Shown piece by piece: positions 1-7,029 of a stretch of 35,092 nucleotides of DNA. Each line of letters starts with the position of its first letter. The first letter of the stretch is position 1. The position numbers and the translations under genes are program-made. The stretch spans positions 1 to 35,092 of the forward strand of contig QZJT01000054.1 in the NCBI GenBank assembly GCA_003597935.1, read 5' to 3'. The notes beneath the pieces were generated by a model. That model had not been told where the DNA came from, ran no database searches, and saw nothing but the letters and a program-made list of their open reading frames with translations. Source of the DNA: Phycisphaerales bacterium (lineage in GTDB: Bacteria; Planctomycetota; Phycisphaerae; UBA1845).

Positions 1-6
1 CGTCGC

Positions 7-1041
7 CTACCGGCACTCGAACACTTCCGCCACCGGGCACTGGGCCAGTTCCACCAGGTGCCGGCCGGGGCCGACCGGGCAGAGCTTGAACTTCGCCTTG
101 CCCTTCTTGTTGGTCTGCTTGTCCTGCCGCGGCTGGCCGTCCACCACGATCGTGGCGGGTGCGTTGGGCGAAGCCCCGGACAGCTTGACCACCAGTTGCT
201 CGCCGCAGCCTTTGGTCTTGCAACCGCCGCTCAGCGTCTCGCGGCCGGTGCAGTTGTTCTGTGGTTGGCACTCGACGAATCCGCAGATGATGCCCGAGCC
301 CTGGAAACGGCCGCCCATGTTGGAGCAGGCCTCATCCTGCACCTCGATGCACTCGCCGCGGGGCAGGCAGCAGGCGCCGGGAAGAAACTCGGGGTCGGTG
401 ATCTCGATGGGCTGGAACGAGTCCGGCCGCAGCACTTCGATCCGCAGTTCCAGTTCCGGCGTCCCGAGCACGTTTCCGGCCACCAGCAGCGCCGTAGGAT
501 TCGCCGGCGCCACGTGGATGAGCGGGTCGCCCTGGTCGTCCACGAATCCGCCCAGGAACATGCTGAACATCTGCACCTGGATGTCCGGGGGCGCGCCGCG
601 GCGAGTCTGGAAGACGTTCTGACGATCCGAGATCGCCACCAGCACCTGCCCGTCGCCGGCTGCGGGTCCGCCGGAGAAGGACAACTCGGCCGTGCCGTTG
701 TCCTTGTTCTCGTTGCCCTCGCGCTTCCCGTCGATCGTCCACCACCACTTCTTGATCTCCACCGCGTTGGAGGTGGTCTTGAACTTGAGGTCGGCGGATT
801 CGCCGTCCTCCACCGTGCCGTCTTTGAGGTCGATCCTGGAGGTCCCGTCCCCCTGAATCGTGCCGAACGGCTCATACTCCGGCACGTCGCACGCCTGCTT
901 CAGCTCGATGTGCAGGTCGTTGACGTCCTTGCCGGTGTTGTTGACGAACTTCACCTTCCGGGTCGCCCCCGCCTCCGCCAGCGTGCCGCCGCACAGCACC
1001 ACCGCCACGATCACCGGCGTCATCATCTGCTTCGCGAACAT
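7..1041 (-). CDS. Secreted protein with Cys module and shared C-terminal module
   Basis: Exported protein of 344 residues whose molecular function I do not recognise. The ATG at 1041 was chosen over the longer frame starting at 1098 because GGAGA lies about 7 bases upstream and a signal peptide (MFAKQMM, hydrophobic stretch, AEAGA) starts there. Residues 28-215 look like beta-rich repeats (KVKFVNNTGKDV, then a long Gly/Asp-rich stretch). Residues 223-258 form one Cys module (GACC, later NMGG, ending VEC). From C264 to the end is an 81-residue module with Cys at 264 and 274, a VDGQP and a PGRHLVE motif, and Cys at 343, the penultimate residue. The same module ends the metzincin at 15293-16717 and both subtilases near 27-31 kb. 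The neighbour to the right is divergent. The signal peptide and modules are read directly; the extracellular location is inferred. Confidence 0.85.
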   Translation of the reverse strand: MFAKQMMTPVIVAVVLCGGTLAEAGATRKVKFVNNTGKDVNDLHIELKQACDVPEYEPFGTIQGDGTSRIDLKDGTVEDGESADLKFKTTSNAVEIKKWWWTIDGKREGNENKDNGTAELSFSGGPAAGDGQVLVAISDRQNVFQTRRGAPPDIQVQMFSMFLGGFVDDQGDPLIHVAPANPTALLVAGNVLGTPELELRIEVLRPDSFQPIEITDPEFLPGACCLPRGECIEVQDEACSNMGGRFQGSGIICGFVECQPQNNCTGRETLSGGCKTKGCGEQLVVKLSGASPNAPATIVVDGQPRQDKQTNKKGKAKFKLCPVGPGRHLVELAQCPVAEVFECR

Positions 1042-1447
1042 TGCTTTTCTCCTGCGAAAAAAAAGGTCCTTCTGCTCGAAGGCCCCATTGGCCTTCACTG
1101 CGATTCCGTCCGGTGGGGGTGGAACCTTGCAGGTGGGGGGTGAAAAATCCGGGAATGGCCGCTGGGAGCGTGGTCAGGCGCCGGCGCCGGCCGATAATGG
1201 GCGGTTGCAGCGGGACCGAGTGGCCGGCTCAATGACCGTGCGCGATCAGGCGCAGCCAGCCAGCCGCGGGGCTTCAGCCCGCGCGGAGCCTCCGTCCGTG
1301 GCAGCGAGCCGCGGGGCTTCAGCCCGCGCGGAGCCTCGACGGGGGGAAGTCGTCCGTTGTGATTCGTGCGGCCCCGGCGCCGCGCTGCGCCCGACGTGTC
1401 CACGACCGCCGTTCCGGCCCGCTCCAGGCGCGACAGGGTATCCATCG
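1042..1447. other. Divergent intergenic region with two palindromic repeats
   Basis: About 400 bases between the minus-strand secreted protein and the plus-strand zinc-ribbon gene. It holds two near-identical direct copies of a palindromic element at 1262-1292 and 1307-1337. The frame of the zinc-ribbon gene stays open across it, but the translation there (many Ala, Arg and Pro) reads as repeat rather than protein. Confidence 0.6.
1262..1337. repeat. Two direct copies of a GGGCTTCAGCCC palindromic element
   Basis: The 31-base units at 1262-1292 and 1307-1337 are identical in their core (AGCCGCGGGGCTTCAGCC followed by CGCGCGGAGCC). Each is an imperfect inverted repeat with arms GCGGGGCT and AGCCCGC. 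Related copies lie near 5972, 6086, 22138, 25141 and 34790, so this is a dispersed family in the window. Confidence 0.9.
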
Positions 1448-2338
1448 ATGTACACCGCAGAACTCATTTTCAGGATTACGCAGGGTCGGCCGCAGATCGA
1501 GAAGGACGCCGCGGTCGGCATCGTGATGGGCGCGCTGTGGGAAAACGGGCAGATTCTCGACCCCGGCCCGCCGATGACGGTCACGGCGCGGCGGTACAGG
1601 GCGTTCGTGAGCATCCCCGAGCGCACGAGCCTCGATGCGAAGCAGAACAGTCCGGCAGCAAGGAAGCGCCTGGCCGCGCTGAAAAGGCAAGGTCTGGCCC
1701 GCCCGGAAATGAAAGTCCTGGGAAAGGACCGCGGCCAGCTTGACCCGTGCGAATGCAGCCAGCCAGGGAACTACATCCTCAGCACGGCATGGTTCGATGA
1801 TCGCTGGACCTCGCCCGTCCAGTGCGGGGACTGCTTCCTGCCGGTGCCGCTGTATCGGATTCCGGCGACGCAAGAGCCAATGATGGGAAACGCGCCGGCC
1901 GGGCACTGGTCGTTGCTCCAGTGGGAACACTACCACCGGGCGTGCGAAGGCTTCTGGCTGCGATCGCACCCGCTGATGGGAAAGGAGGACGCCCGGACGC
2001 CCGAGCGGTACGCCGTCCGCCAGTTGGAGCGAATCGACAGCGGCCTGATCAAGTGCGGCCGGCGATTCTGCGCGATGATCGAGGAATCGACCGGCCGGCC
2101 GACTTACTACGCTCTGACCCGCCTGGGTGACGCGCGGTCCGTGCGAAAAGAGTGGTTACGGCCCTGCCCGGCGTGCGGCGGCGCGTGGCTGCTCGACCAG
2201 CCGTGGCACGGCCGTTTCTGTTTCCGATGCGAGCCGTGCCGGCTGGTGTCGGAGATTGCGGGCAATGCTCGCGAGCATCTTCGGCCAAAAGGAAACGCGA
2301 AGGCGCAAAGGGGCAAAGGCGCAGAAAAGCAGGTCTGA
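1448..2338 (+). CDS. Zinc-ribbon protein, DUF2310-like
   Basis: Protein of 296 residues, cytoplasmic by its lack of signal peptide or membrane segments. It resembles the DUF2310 family (Zn-ribbon proteins suspected to bind nucleic acid). Cys pairs run along the protein: a CECS motif, then CGDC in the middle, an isolated RRFC, and a C-terminal ribbon CPACGG followed by CFRCEPC. Two aromatic-rich motifs (WSLLQWEHYHRACEGFW and PTYYALTRLGD) fit this family as I remember it. The ATG at 1448 was chosen because the protein-like sequence begins there (MYTAELIFRI); the frame is open far upstream, but that part lies in repeats. No clear Shine-Dalgarno site is visible. The last roughly 18 residues (KGNAKAQRGKGAEK) come from an 'AAAGGCGCAAAG' repeat that has extended the frame, so the ancestral stop was probably earlier. 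Family assignment is from memory of motifs. Confidence 0.7.
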   Translation: MYTAELIFRITQGRPQIEKDAAVGIVMGALWENGQILDPGPPMTVTARRYRAFVSIPERTSLDAKQNSPAARKRLAALKRQGLARPEMKVLGKDRGQLDPCECSQPGNYILSTAWFDDRWTSPVQCGDCFLPVPLYRIPATQEPMMGNAPAGHWSLLQWEHYHRACEGFWLRSHPLMGKEDARTPERYAVRQLERIDSGLIKCGRRFCAMIEESTGRPTYYALTRLGDARSVRKEWLRPCPACGGAWLLDQPWHGRFCFRCEPCRLVSEIAGNAREHLRPKGNAKAQRGKGAEKQV

Positions 2339-2497
2339 AGGGGGTTAGCGCCGGGGCGGGTTCAGAATTCGAAAGCTCCAACGTTATGCGGGTTCCTCCC
2401 CGCCCGCCGGCATTCGCTGATTCTGCCTTGGCTGCCAGAGCCGCCCGTCCGCGCCTTCTGCCTTCGCGCCTTTGCACCTTTGCACCTTTGCGTTGAC
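2296..2497. repeat. Inverted pair of AAAGGCGCAAAG-type repeats
   Basis: The left arm (2296-2326) reads CGCGAAGGCGCAAAGG then GGCAAAGGCGCAGAA. The right arm (2453-2497) is the reverse complement of the same motif, with three GCAAAGGT/C units. About 125 bases separate them, so a transcript could fold into one large hairpin. The left arm forms the 3' end of the zinc-ribbon gene. Confidence 0.85.
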
Positions 2498-2685
2498 TTC
2501 CGCCGCTCGCAGCCGTGCCACGTTCGGTTCCAACCCCCGTGCGAGACGTGCCGACTACCGTCAGAGCTTGCGGCCGACGCGGAGCCCCGGCCCGCAGGCC
2601 TTTGACGGCCTTGTCGCCAATTGGCTGAGATGGCTGCGATGAAAAAGCGCCGCCTGAGGGTATAATGGAAAGCGAGGAGTAATGC
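2339..2685. other. Intergenic region before the toxin-antitoxin pair
   Basis: About 350 bases with no recognisable gene. It contains the right arm of the inverted repeat (2453-2497), then unassigned GC-rich sequence, then a TATAAT at 2661-2666 just before the antitoxin gene. No protein-like reading frame stands out on either strand. Confidence 0.55.
2661..2679 (+). promoter_or_regulatory. Possible -10 box and ribosome binding site of the DUF433/PIN pair
   Basis: A consensus TATAAT lies at 2661-2666 and GAGGAG at 2674-2679, 6 bases before the GTG start at 2686. No good TTGACA lies 16-18 bases upstream of the TATAAT (GATGAA at 17), so only the -10 match is visible. If used, the 5' leader would be very short, about 12-15 bases. 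Confidence 0.45.
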
Positions 2686-3099
2686 GTGAGTACCTTGCCG
2701 CTGACCCCCCTGCCTTCCCCGTTGCGCGTCGATGAAGTCGGCGTGGTACGCGTCGGCGCCTCCCGCGTCACGCTCGATACACTTATCGGAAGCTATCGTT
2801 ACGGCAACACGGCCGAGGAGATCGTCCAGCAGTTTCCCAGCCTGTCGCTGGCGGAAGTACATGCCGCCATCGCCTATTACTTGACGCACGTGACGGAAGT
2901 CGAAGCCTACCTGCACGAGCGCGAGCGCGACGCCGCCGAGGCGTTCGGAGGTGACGAGGACAAAGCTGCTCGGTACGCCCGGCTCTCGGCGCTGCTGGAA
3001 GAATGGACGAATGATGAGAGCGGATTCGACGAGCGCGTTGAGCCGGTGATCGACCGAGCGCTCAAGGACTCCGCACCTCGGCACTCTCGGAAGTCGTAA
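2686..3099 (+). CDS. DUF433-type antitoxin (VapB-like)
   Basis: Protein of 137 residues, a likely antitoxin partner of the PIN protein downstream. The DUF433 core is at about residues 22-68: a beta strand then TLIGSYRYGNTAEEIVQQFP and LSLAEVHAAIAYYLTH, the usual winged-helix-like repeat-binding fold of this family. The C-terminal half (residues 65-115) is charged and helical (HERERDAAEAF, ALLEEWTNDE) and probably contacts the toxin. The start is GTG at 2686, fixed by GAGGAG 6 bases upstream. The stop TAA overlaps the next ATG by one base (TAATG), so the two are translationally coupled. Autoregulation by the complex is expected from the family, but no operator was recognised. Confidence 0.85.
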   Translation: MSTLPLTPLPSPLRVDEVGVVRVGASRVTLDTLIGSYRYGNTAEEIVQQFPSLSLAEVHAAIAYYLTHVTEVEAYLHERERDAAEAFGGDEDKAARYARLSALLEEWTNDESGFDERVEPVIDRALKDSAPRHSRKS

Positions 3100-3578
3100 T
3101 GCGCTTGCTGCTGGACACCAACCTGCTGATGCGGGTACGTCACCCCACGAATCATCCCGACGTCAAGGCGTGGCTCCAGGCATGGCTGGACTACGCCGGG
3201 CGCGATGTTGGCGTAGAGATCGTCGTCTCGGCCGTCGCCGATTACGAGCTGCGACGCGGTTACCTGTCCGAACTCGATCGAAGGGACGACGAGCGCAAGG
3301 CTCTGGAACGGCTCAATCAGGTGTGCGCCTCGTGCGGTGTCCAACAGATCTCTGCGAGGAACTTCTTGGATGCCGCCGAGATGTGGGCGATCGCACGTAG
3401 GCGCGGGTACTCGACGGCCGGCGAGCGCGACGTTGATTGGGATGTCATTATTGCGGCACAGGCGAAGGAGTTCCCGGCCATCGTGGTCACGAGCAACGAG
3501 AAACACCTGACCCGCTACGGAGTTGATGCCAAAGACTGGAGCGAGATTCCGATCCCGGAGAACCCGCCCGGTGCGTGA
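3099..3578 (+). CDS. vapC: PIN-domain ribonuclease toxin (VapC-like)
   Basis: Protein of 159 residues, the expected length for a VapC toxin, a Mg-dependent RNase that targets tRNA or rRNA. The acidic active-site positions are visible: D6 in RLLLDTNLL, E50 in ADYELRRG, D111/D113/D115 in the ERDVDWDVIIAA stretch, and N133 in VVTSNEKHL. All four PIN motifs are present, so the enzyme looks intact. The ATG overlaps the antitoxin stop by one base. Immediately after, and overlapping its last codons in another frame, is the start of a second PIN gene that has been cut off (3571-3643). Target specificity cannot be read from the sequence. Confidence 0.9.
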   Translation: MRLLLDTNLLMRVRHPTNHPDVKAWLQAWLDYAGRDVGVEIVVSAVADYELRRGYLSELDRRDDERKALERLNQVCASCGVQQISARNFLDAAEMWAIARRRGYSTAGERDVDWDVIIAAQAKEFPAIVVTSNEKHLTRYGVDAKDWSEIPIPENPPGA

Positions 3579-3643
3579 CTTCTTGCTCGACACCGAGACA
3601 ATCAGGTATTGGCATAACCGCGCGCGCGCGACACACGACATGC
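3571..3643 (+). pseudogene. N-terminal stump of a second PIN-domain gene
   Basis: From a GTG at 3571, which overlaps the end of the intact VapC gene, the frame reads VRDFLLDTETIRYWHNRA, the typical first strand and first catalytic Asp of a PIN domain (compare xxLLDTNxIxYW). Similarity stops after about 24 codons, where the 3' end of the convergent ABC-F gene begins. None of the later PIN motifs follow in any frame. I read it as a remnant of a longer gene truncated at this junction. Confidence 0.65.
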
Positions 3644-5779
3644 TCACTGATACTCCGCCCGCTCCGCCCACACCTCTTCGAGCAGCGCCATCTCCAATCT
3701 CAATGCGTCGATCCGCTCCTGCACGTCCTCCAGCGCTTCGGGGTCGCGGAAGACTTCGGGGCGGGTGAACTGTTCATTCAACTCCGCGAGCTGCTGCTCG
3801 CGCTCCATGAGCATGACTTCAAGCTGGTCGATCGAGTGGACGTCGTATCGGGCCTTTTCGCGGGCCCGCTGCGGATCGACGCCCGCGACGGCCGTCTCCG
3901 CGCCGCTTCCTGCTGCCGCAGCCCCGGTTCGTGACTTGCCGCTGGGCGATTTTGCCTGCTTCGCGGCGCGGTTGTCGCCGCCGGATGTCGGGTTGCCCAT
4001 CGCGGCCGACTTCGCAGGCACAGCGCCCGACGCGGGCCGGGCGGCGGCCGAGGCCCGGGCGGTCGCCCCGGACTGGGCGGTCGACGTCCGGCTGGCTGAC
4101 GCGGCGCCGCCGGCGGATCCGGCCCGGCCGCCCGACGCGGCTCTCGCGGCCGCCTCCTTGCGCTCAACCTCGGCCTGATACTCCGAGTAGTTGCCCGAAA
4201 ACACCGTACACCCCTCCGGCCGCATGATGAGCAGGCGGTTGATGATCCGGTCGAGGAAGTAGCGGTCATGGCTGACGGCGATCAGCGTGCCGGCGAAGGC
4301 GGCCAGCGATTCCTCCAGCGCCTCGCGTGAGGCGATGTCAAGGTGATTGGTCGGCTCGTCGAGCACCAGCACGTCCGGCGAGCTGAGGATCAGCCTGATC
4401 AGCCGCACGCGCGACTGCTCTCCGCCGGAAAGCGACGCCACCGGCTTGAACACGGAGTCGCCGCGAAAGCCGAACGCGCCCAACAGCGTCCGCCCCTGCT
4501 CCGCCGACCAGGCGGGTCGCGATTCGAGAATCGCATCCAGCACCGAGCCTTCTCCGACCTCCGCCCGCACCTCCTGGGCGTAGTAGCCGATGCCCAGCTT
4601 TCCATCGACGCGCACGCTGCCGGCGTCTGCGGCGACCGTGCCCAGCAGGATCTTCAGCAGCGTCGTCTTGCCGGTGCCGTTCGGCCCGGTGATGCCCAGC
4701 CGCTGGCCGGCGTCGATTTGCAGCGTCAGATCGCTGAACAACTGCTTGTCGCCATACGCCTTGGAAAGCCCGTCGGCCCGCAGCACCGTCGATCCGCCCG
4801 CGGCCGCCTGCGACGGGTTGAACTCGATCTTGAGCGGCCGTCGCCGCGCCGGCTTTTCCAGCACGAACTCGCCGTCGGCCATGCGCCGCTGAAGCTGCGT
4901 GCGACGCCCCTGCGCCTCCTTGGTGCGCTGCCCGGCCAGGTGCCTGGCGATGAACGCCTGCTCTTTCTCCATGAACTCGCGGTCCTTCTCGTACTGCCGT
5001 TCGAGCGTCAGGTTCCGCCGTTCCTTGGACGCCACGAAGTTCGAGTAGTTGCCGGGATAGTCGTACGCCCGCCCGCCCTCGATCTCGACGATCCGGTCGG
5101 CCATGCGGTCGAGCAGGTAGCGATCGTGCGAGATGATCAGCGCCCCGCCGTGATGACCCGCCAGGAACTTCTCCAACCAGCGCACCGCGTCCAGGTCGAG
5201 GTGGTTGGTCGGTTCGTCGAGCAGCAGAAAGCTCGACTCGGTCAGCAGCAGCTTGGCCAGCGCCGCCCGGCACTTCTGCCCGCCGGACAGCGCCGACATG
5301 GGCAGCTTGTAGTCCGCCTCGCTGAAGCCCAGCCCGCCCATGATCTCGCCCAGCCGTGCCTCGAAGGTAAAGCCGCCCGCGATGCGGAACTGCTCGTCCA
5401 GCCGGTCGTACTGCGCCATCAGCCGGGCCAGTTCGGCGTCGTCGCGGCAGGCGGCCATCCGGTCCGACAGGTCGTGCATGCGGTGCTCGAGGTCGATGAT
5501 GTCATCGAAGACCGAGCCGACTTCGTCGTGCAGCGTGTTCCCCTCGCCGATCACGGGCTCCTGCGGCAGGTATCCGACCGACAGCCCCTTGCTGAGCGTG
5601 ATGGTGCCCAGGTCGGGTCTGTCGACACCCGCGATCATCCTCACCAGCGTCGTCTTGCCGCACCCGTTCGGCCCCACCAGCCCGATGTGCTGCCCGGTCG
5701 TCAGCTCCAGCGAGAGGTTCCGCAGGACGATCTGCGTGCCGAACTGCCTGGCGACGTTCTGGATACTGATCTGACCCAT
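3644..5779 (-). CDS. ABC-F family ATPase (Uup/EttA-like)
   Basis: Soluble protein of 711 residues with two ABC ATPase domains and no membrane segments, typical of the ABC-F translation factors that act at the ribosomal E site. Domain 1: Walker A GPNGCGKTT at residues 36-44, signature LSGGQ, Walker B LLLDEPTNHLD. A charged linker follows (SKERRNLTLERQYEKDREF). Domain 2: Walker A GPNGTGKTT near residue 370, signature LSGGE, Walker B VLVLDEPTNHLD. Both domains keep the catalytic Glu and the switch His (ISHDRY, VSHDRY). An unusual Ala/Ser/Gly-rich linker of about 100 residues precedes a C-terminal coiled coil (DQLEVMLMEREQQLAELNEQF), as in Uup. There is no strong Shine-Dalgarno site. The leader contains ATGCCCTGATG, a two-codon frame whose stop overlaps the start codon. 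The subgroup (Uup, Ettr or resistance type) is not settled. Confidence 0.93.
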   Translation of the reverse strand: MGQISIQNVARQFGTQIVLRNLSLELTTGQHIGLVGPNGCGKTTLVRMIAGVDRPDLGTITLSKGLSVGYLPQEPVIGEGNTLHDEVGSVFDDIIDLEHRMHDLSDRMAACRDDAELARLMAQYDRLDEQFRIAGGFTFEARLGEIMGGLGFSEADYKLPMSALSGGQKCRAALAKLLLTESSFLLLDEPTNHLDLDAVRWLEKFLAGHHGGALIISHDRYLLDRMADRIVEIEGGRAYDYPGNYSNFVASKERRNLTLERQYEKDREFMEKEQAFIARHLAGQRTKEAQGRRTQLQRRMADGEFVLEKPARRRPLKIEFNPSQAAAGGSTVLRADGLSKAYGDKQLFSDLTLQIDAGQRLGITGPNGTGKTTLLKILLGTVAADAGSVRVDGKLGIGYYAQEVRAEVGEGSVLDAILESRPAWSAEQGRTLLGAFGFRGDSVFKPVASLSGGEQSRVRLIRLILSSPDVLVLDEPTNHLDIASREALEESLAAFAGTLIAVSHDRYFLDRIINRLLIMRPEGCTVFSGNYSEYQAEVERKEAAARAASGGRAGSAGGAASASRTSTAQSGATARASAAARPASGAVPAKSAAMGNPTSGGDNRAAKQAKSPSGKSRTGAAAAGSGAETAVAGVDPQRAREKARYDVHSIDQLEVMLMEREQQLAELNEQFTRPEVFRDPEALEDVQERIDALRLEMALLEEVWAERAEYQ

Positions 5780-5854
5780 CAGGGCATTTTAGCGGGGCGC
5801 GCAGTGCTGTCTCGCCGGCGCTTCTCCTTCGCCGGGCAGACTTCACCCGTCGGA

Positions 5855-5910
5855 GGGAGTAAGGGAGTAAGGGAGTGAGGGAGTGAGGAAGTGCGGGAGT
5901 AAGGGAAGAG
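5855..5910. repeat. Tandem 8-bp repeat array
   Basis: Seven consecutive units of consensus GGGAGTAA: GGGAGTAA twice, GGGAGTGA twice, GGAAGTGC, GGGAGTAA, GGGAAGAG. The array lies 75 bases upstream of the ABC-F start on the other side of the gap. Its low-complexity purine strand is the plus strand. Confidence 0.9.
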
Positions 5911-5971
5911 GGGACGGCGGCAGTGCCGAGCACTGTGGCCGCGCCAGAACGGTGTGCGTTGACCCTCAGAG

Positions 5972-6110
5972 CCCCGGCTTTCAAGCCGGGAGTTCCTCGC
6001 ACGGCGTGCCTTTCCCGCCGCGAGGATCGTGCCCGATCGCGCCCCCATGATCGAGCCGGGGGCCGGGCGTTGCCACCATCGCCTGCGCGCCGGGCTTCAA
6101 CCCGCGCAGA
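5972..6110. repeat. Two diverged palindromic elements
   Basis: CCCCGGCTTTCAAGCCGGG at 5972-5990 is a near-perfect palindrome. At 6086-6110, CGCGCCGGGCTTCAACCCGCG resembles the family near 1262, 22138, 25141 and 34790 but with a weaker right arm. They are placed in that family by their common core and are more diverged than the other copies. Confidence 0.6.
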
Positions 6111-6154
6111 TACAGCGCCATCGTCCTCGCTGGGAATCGCGCAACGGCGCACGC

Positions 6155-6775
6155 TCACCGCGGGCGCTTCGTGCTCTTTTTCTTCGCGGCAACGGAAGGC
6201 GTCTTTTTCTTCAGCGCCTTCTTTGCCCCAACCTTTTTCGCCGTCTTTTTCTCCGCAGCGCCCGCTGCCTTCCTGGAAGCGGCCTGTGCCGACGCCGATC
6301 CGGCCGCCTTCCGCTTCACGCCCGCATTTTTGATCGCGGTTTCATAGAAGTCGATAAAATCACGCACCGGCATCCGCCTGATCGCCTTGCCGATCACGTC
6401 CAGGGCCAGGTCGTCGAGCTTCTTGAACCGCACGCACGACTTGCCCATGTCGAGTTTCTTGCCGGTCTTCGCCCATTCCTGCTGGAACCAGGCGCTTTCG
6501 TCCTCCTGGACGTAGTTGCAGAAGAGGTACAGGGCCATGTGGTTCTTCTGCGAGGCGAGGCTGGCGAACGGCAGCGGCTGCTTCGGGTCGCAGTGGTAGC
6601 CGTCGGGGTAGATCGCGTGCGGCACGTGGTAGCCGATCATGCCGTACTGCATGCCCTCCTCGAAGCCCTCGTCGAGGTTGTCGAGGATCACCTGCCGCAC
6701 GGCTTGGATCGCCTCGCGCCGGTCCGGTGGAAGTTCGGCCAGGTACTGATCGACGGTGGTGGCTTTGCTGATCAT
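6155..6775 (-). CDS. DUF1801 protein with a Lys/Ala-rich histone-H1-like tail
   Basis: Protein of 206 residues. Residues 1-140 are a DUF1801 (YdhG-like) domain: TVDQYLAELPPDRREAI, then GFEEGMQYGMIGY, then KNHMALYLFCNY and the GKSCVRFKKLDDL motif near its end. Members have been linked to iron-chaperone-like folds, but the biochemical role is unclear. Residues about 150-206 are almost only Lys, Ala, Arg and Ser (AAKKKSTKRPR end), like a histone H1 or HC1-type DNA-binding tail, which I infer binds nucleic acid. The ATG at 6775 was chosen because GAGGAG lies 5-6 bases upstream; the longer frame to 7243 overlaps the divergent glycosyltransferase gene. It probably has its own promoter in the 250-base divergent gap. 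Confidence 0.85.
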   Translation of the reverse strand: MISKATTVDQYLAELPPDRREAIQAVRQVILDNLDEGFEEGMQYGMIGYHVPHAIYPDGYHCDPKQPLPFASLASQKNHMALYLFCNYVQEDESAWFQQEWAKTGKKLDMGKSCVRFKKLDDLALDVIGKAIRRMPVRDFIDFYETAIKNAGVKRKAAGSASAQAASRKAAGAAEKKTAKKVGAKKALKKKTPSVAAKKKSTKRPR

Positions 6776-7029
6776 CGTCACTCCTCGGCTGCCTGTGGTG
6801 CTGGCGCTTTGCAGGCCCACCTTGGGCCAGCATAAACACCTCCATGCCACCTTGCCAGCAAGTGCGGTGACGGCTGGGTGGCTCGGGTGCGTCTCGCGGA
6901 GCGAAACGCACCCCAGATACTTCACGCGAGGGCTGCGATTCGCGACGATGCCGGCTTGGGATTCGGACGCCATCTCGGCGCGAACCGAGATGGACGCCCG
7001 TGGCAGCGGCCGAGGCCGATAGATTACCC

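Larger units (their letters stand above)
5780..6154. other. Intergenic region with tandem and palindromic repeats
   Basis: About 375 bases between two minus-strand genes and without a gene. It holds an 8-bp tandem array at 5855-5910, a diverged palindromic element (CCCGGCTTTCAAGCCGGG) at about 5972-5994 and another (GCCGGGCTTCAACCCGCG) at about 6086-6110. No promoter for the ABC-F gene was recognised. Confidence 0.6.

Noticed and set aside
58..1143. Long plus-strand frame opposite the first secreted protein
   Set aside because: Leu/Arg/His-rich shadow translation with no family resemblance, and the opposite frame has a signal peptide and Cys modules.
1262..1337. Two spaced repeats as a CRISPR array
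   Set aside because: Only two units with a 14-base spacer, and the same unit is dispersed in many gaps without spacers or cas genes.
4343..5878. 511-residue plus-strand frame opposite the ABC-F gene
   Set aside because: Shadow of a high-GC gene; it reads as reverse-complement ABC motifs with no start signal.
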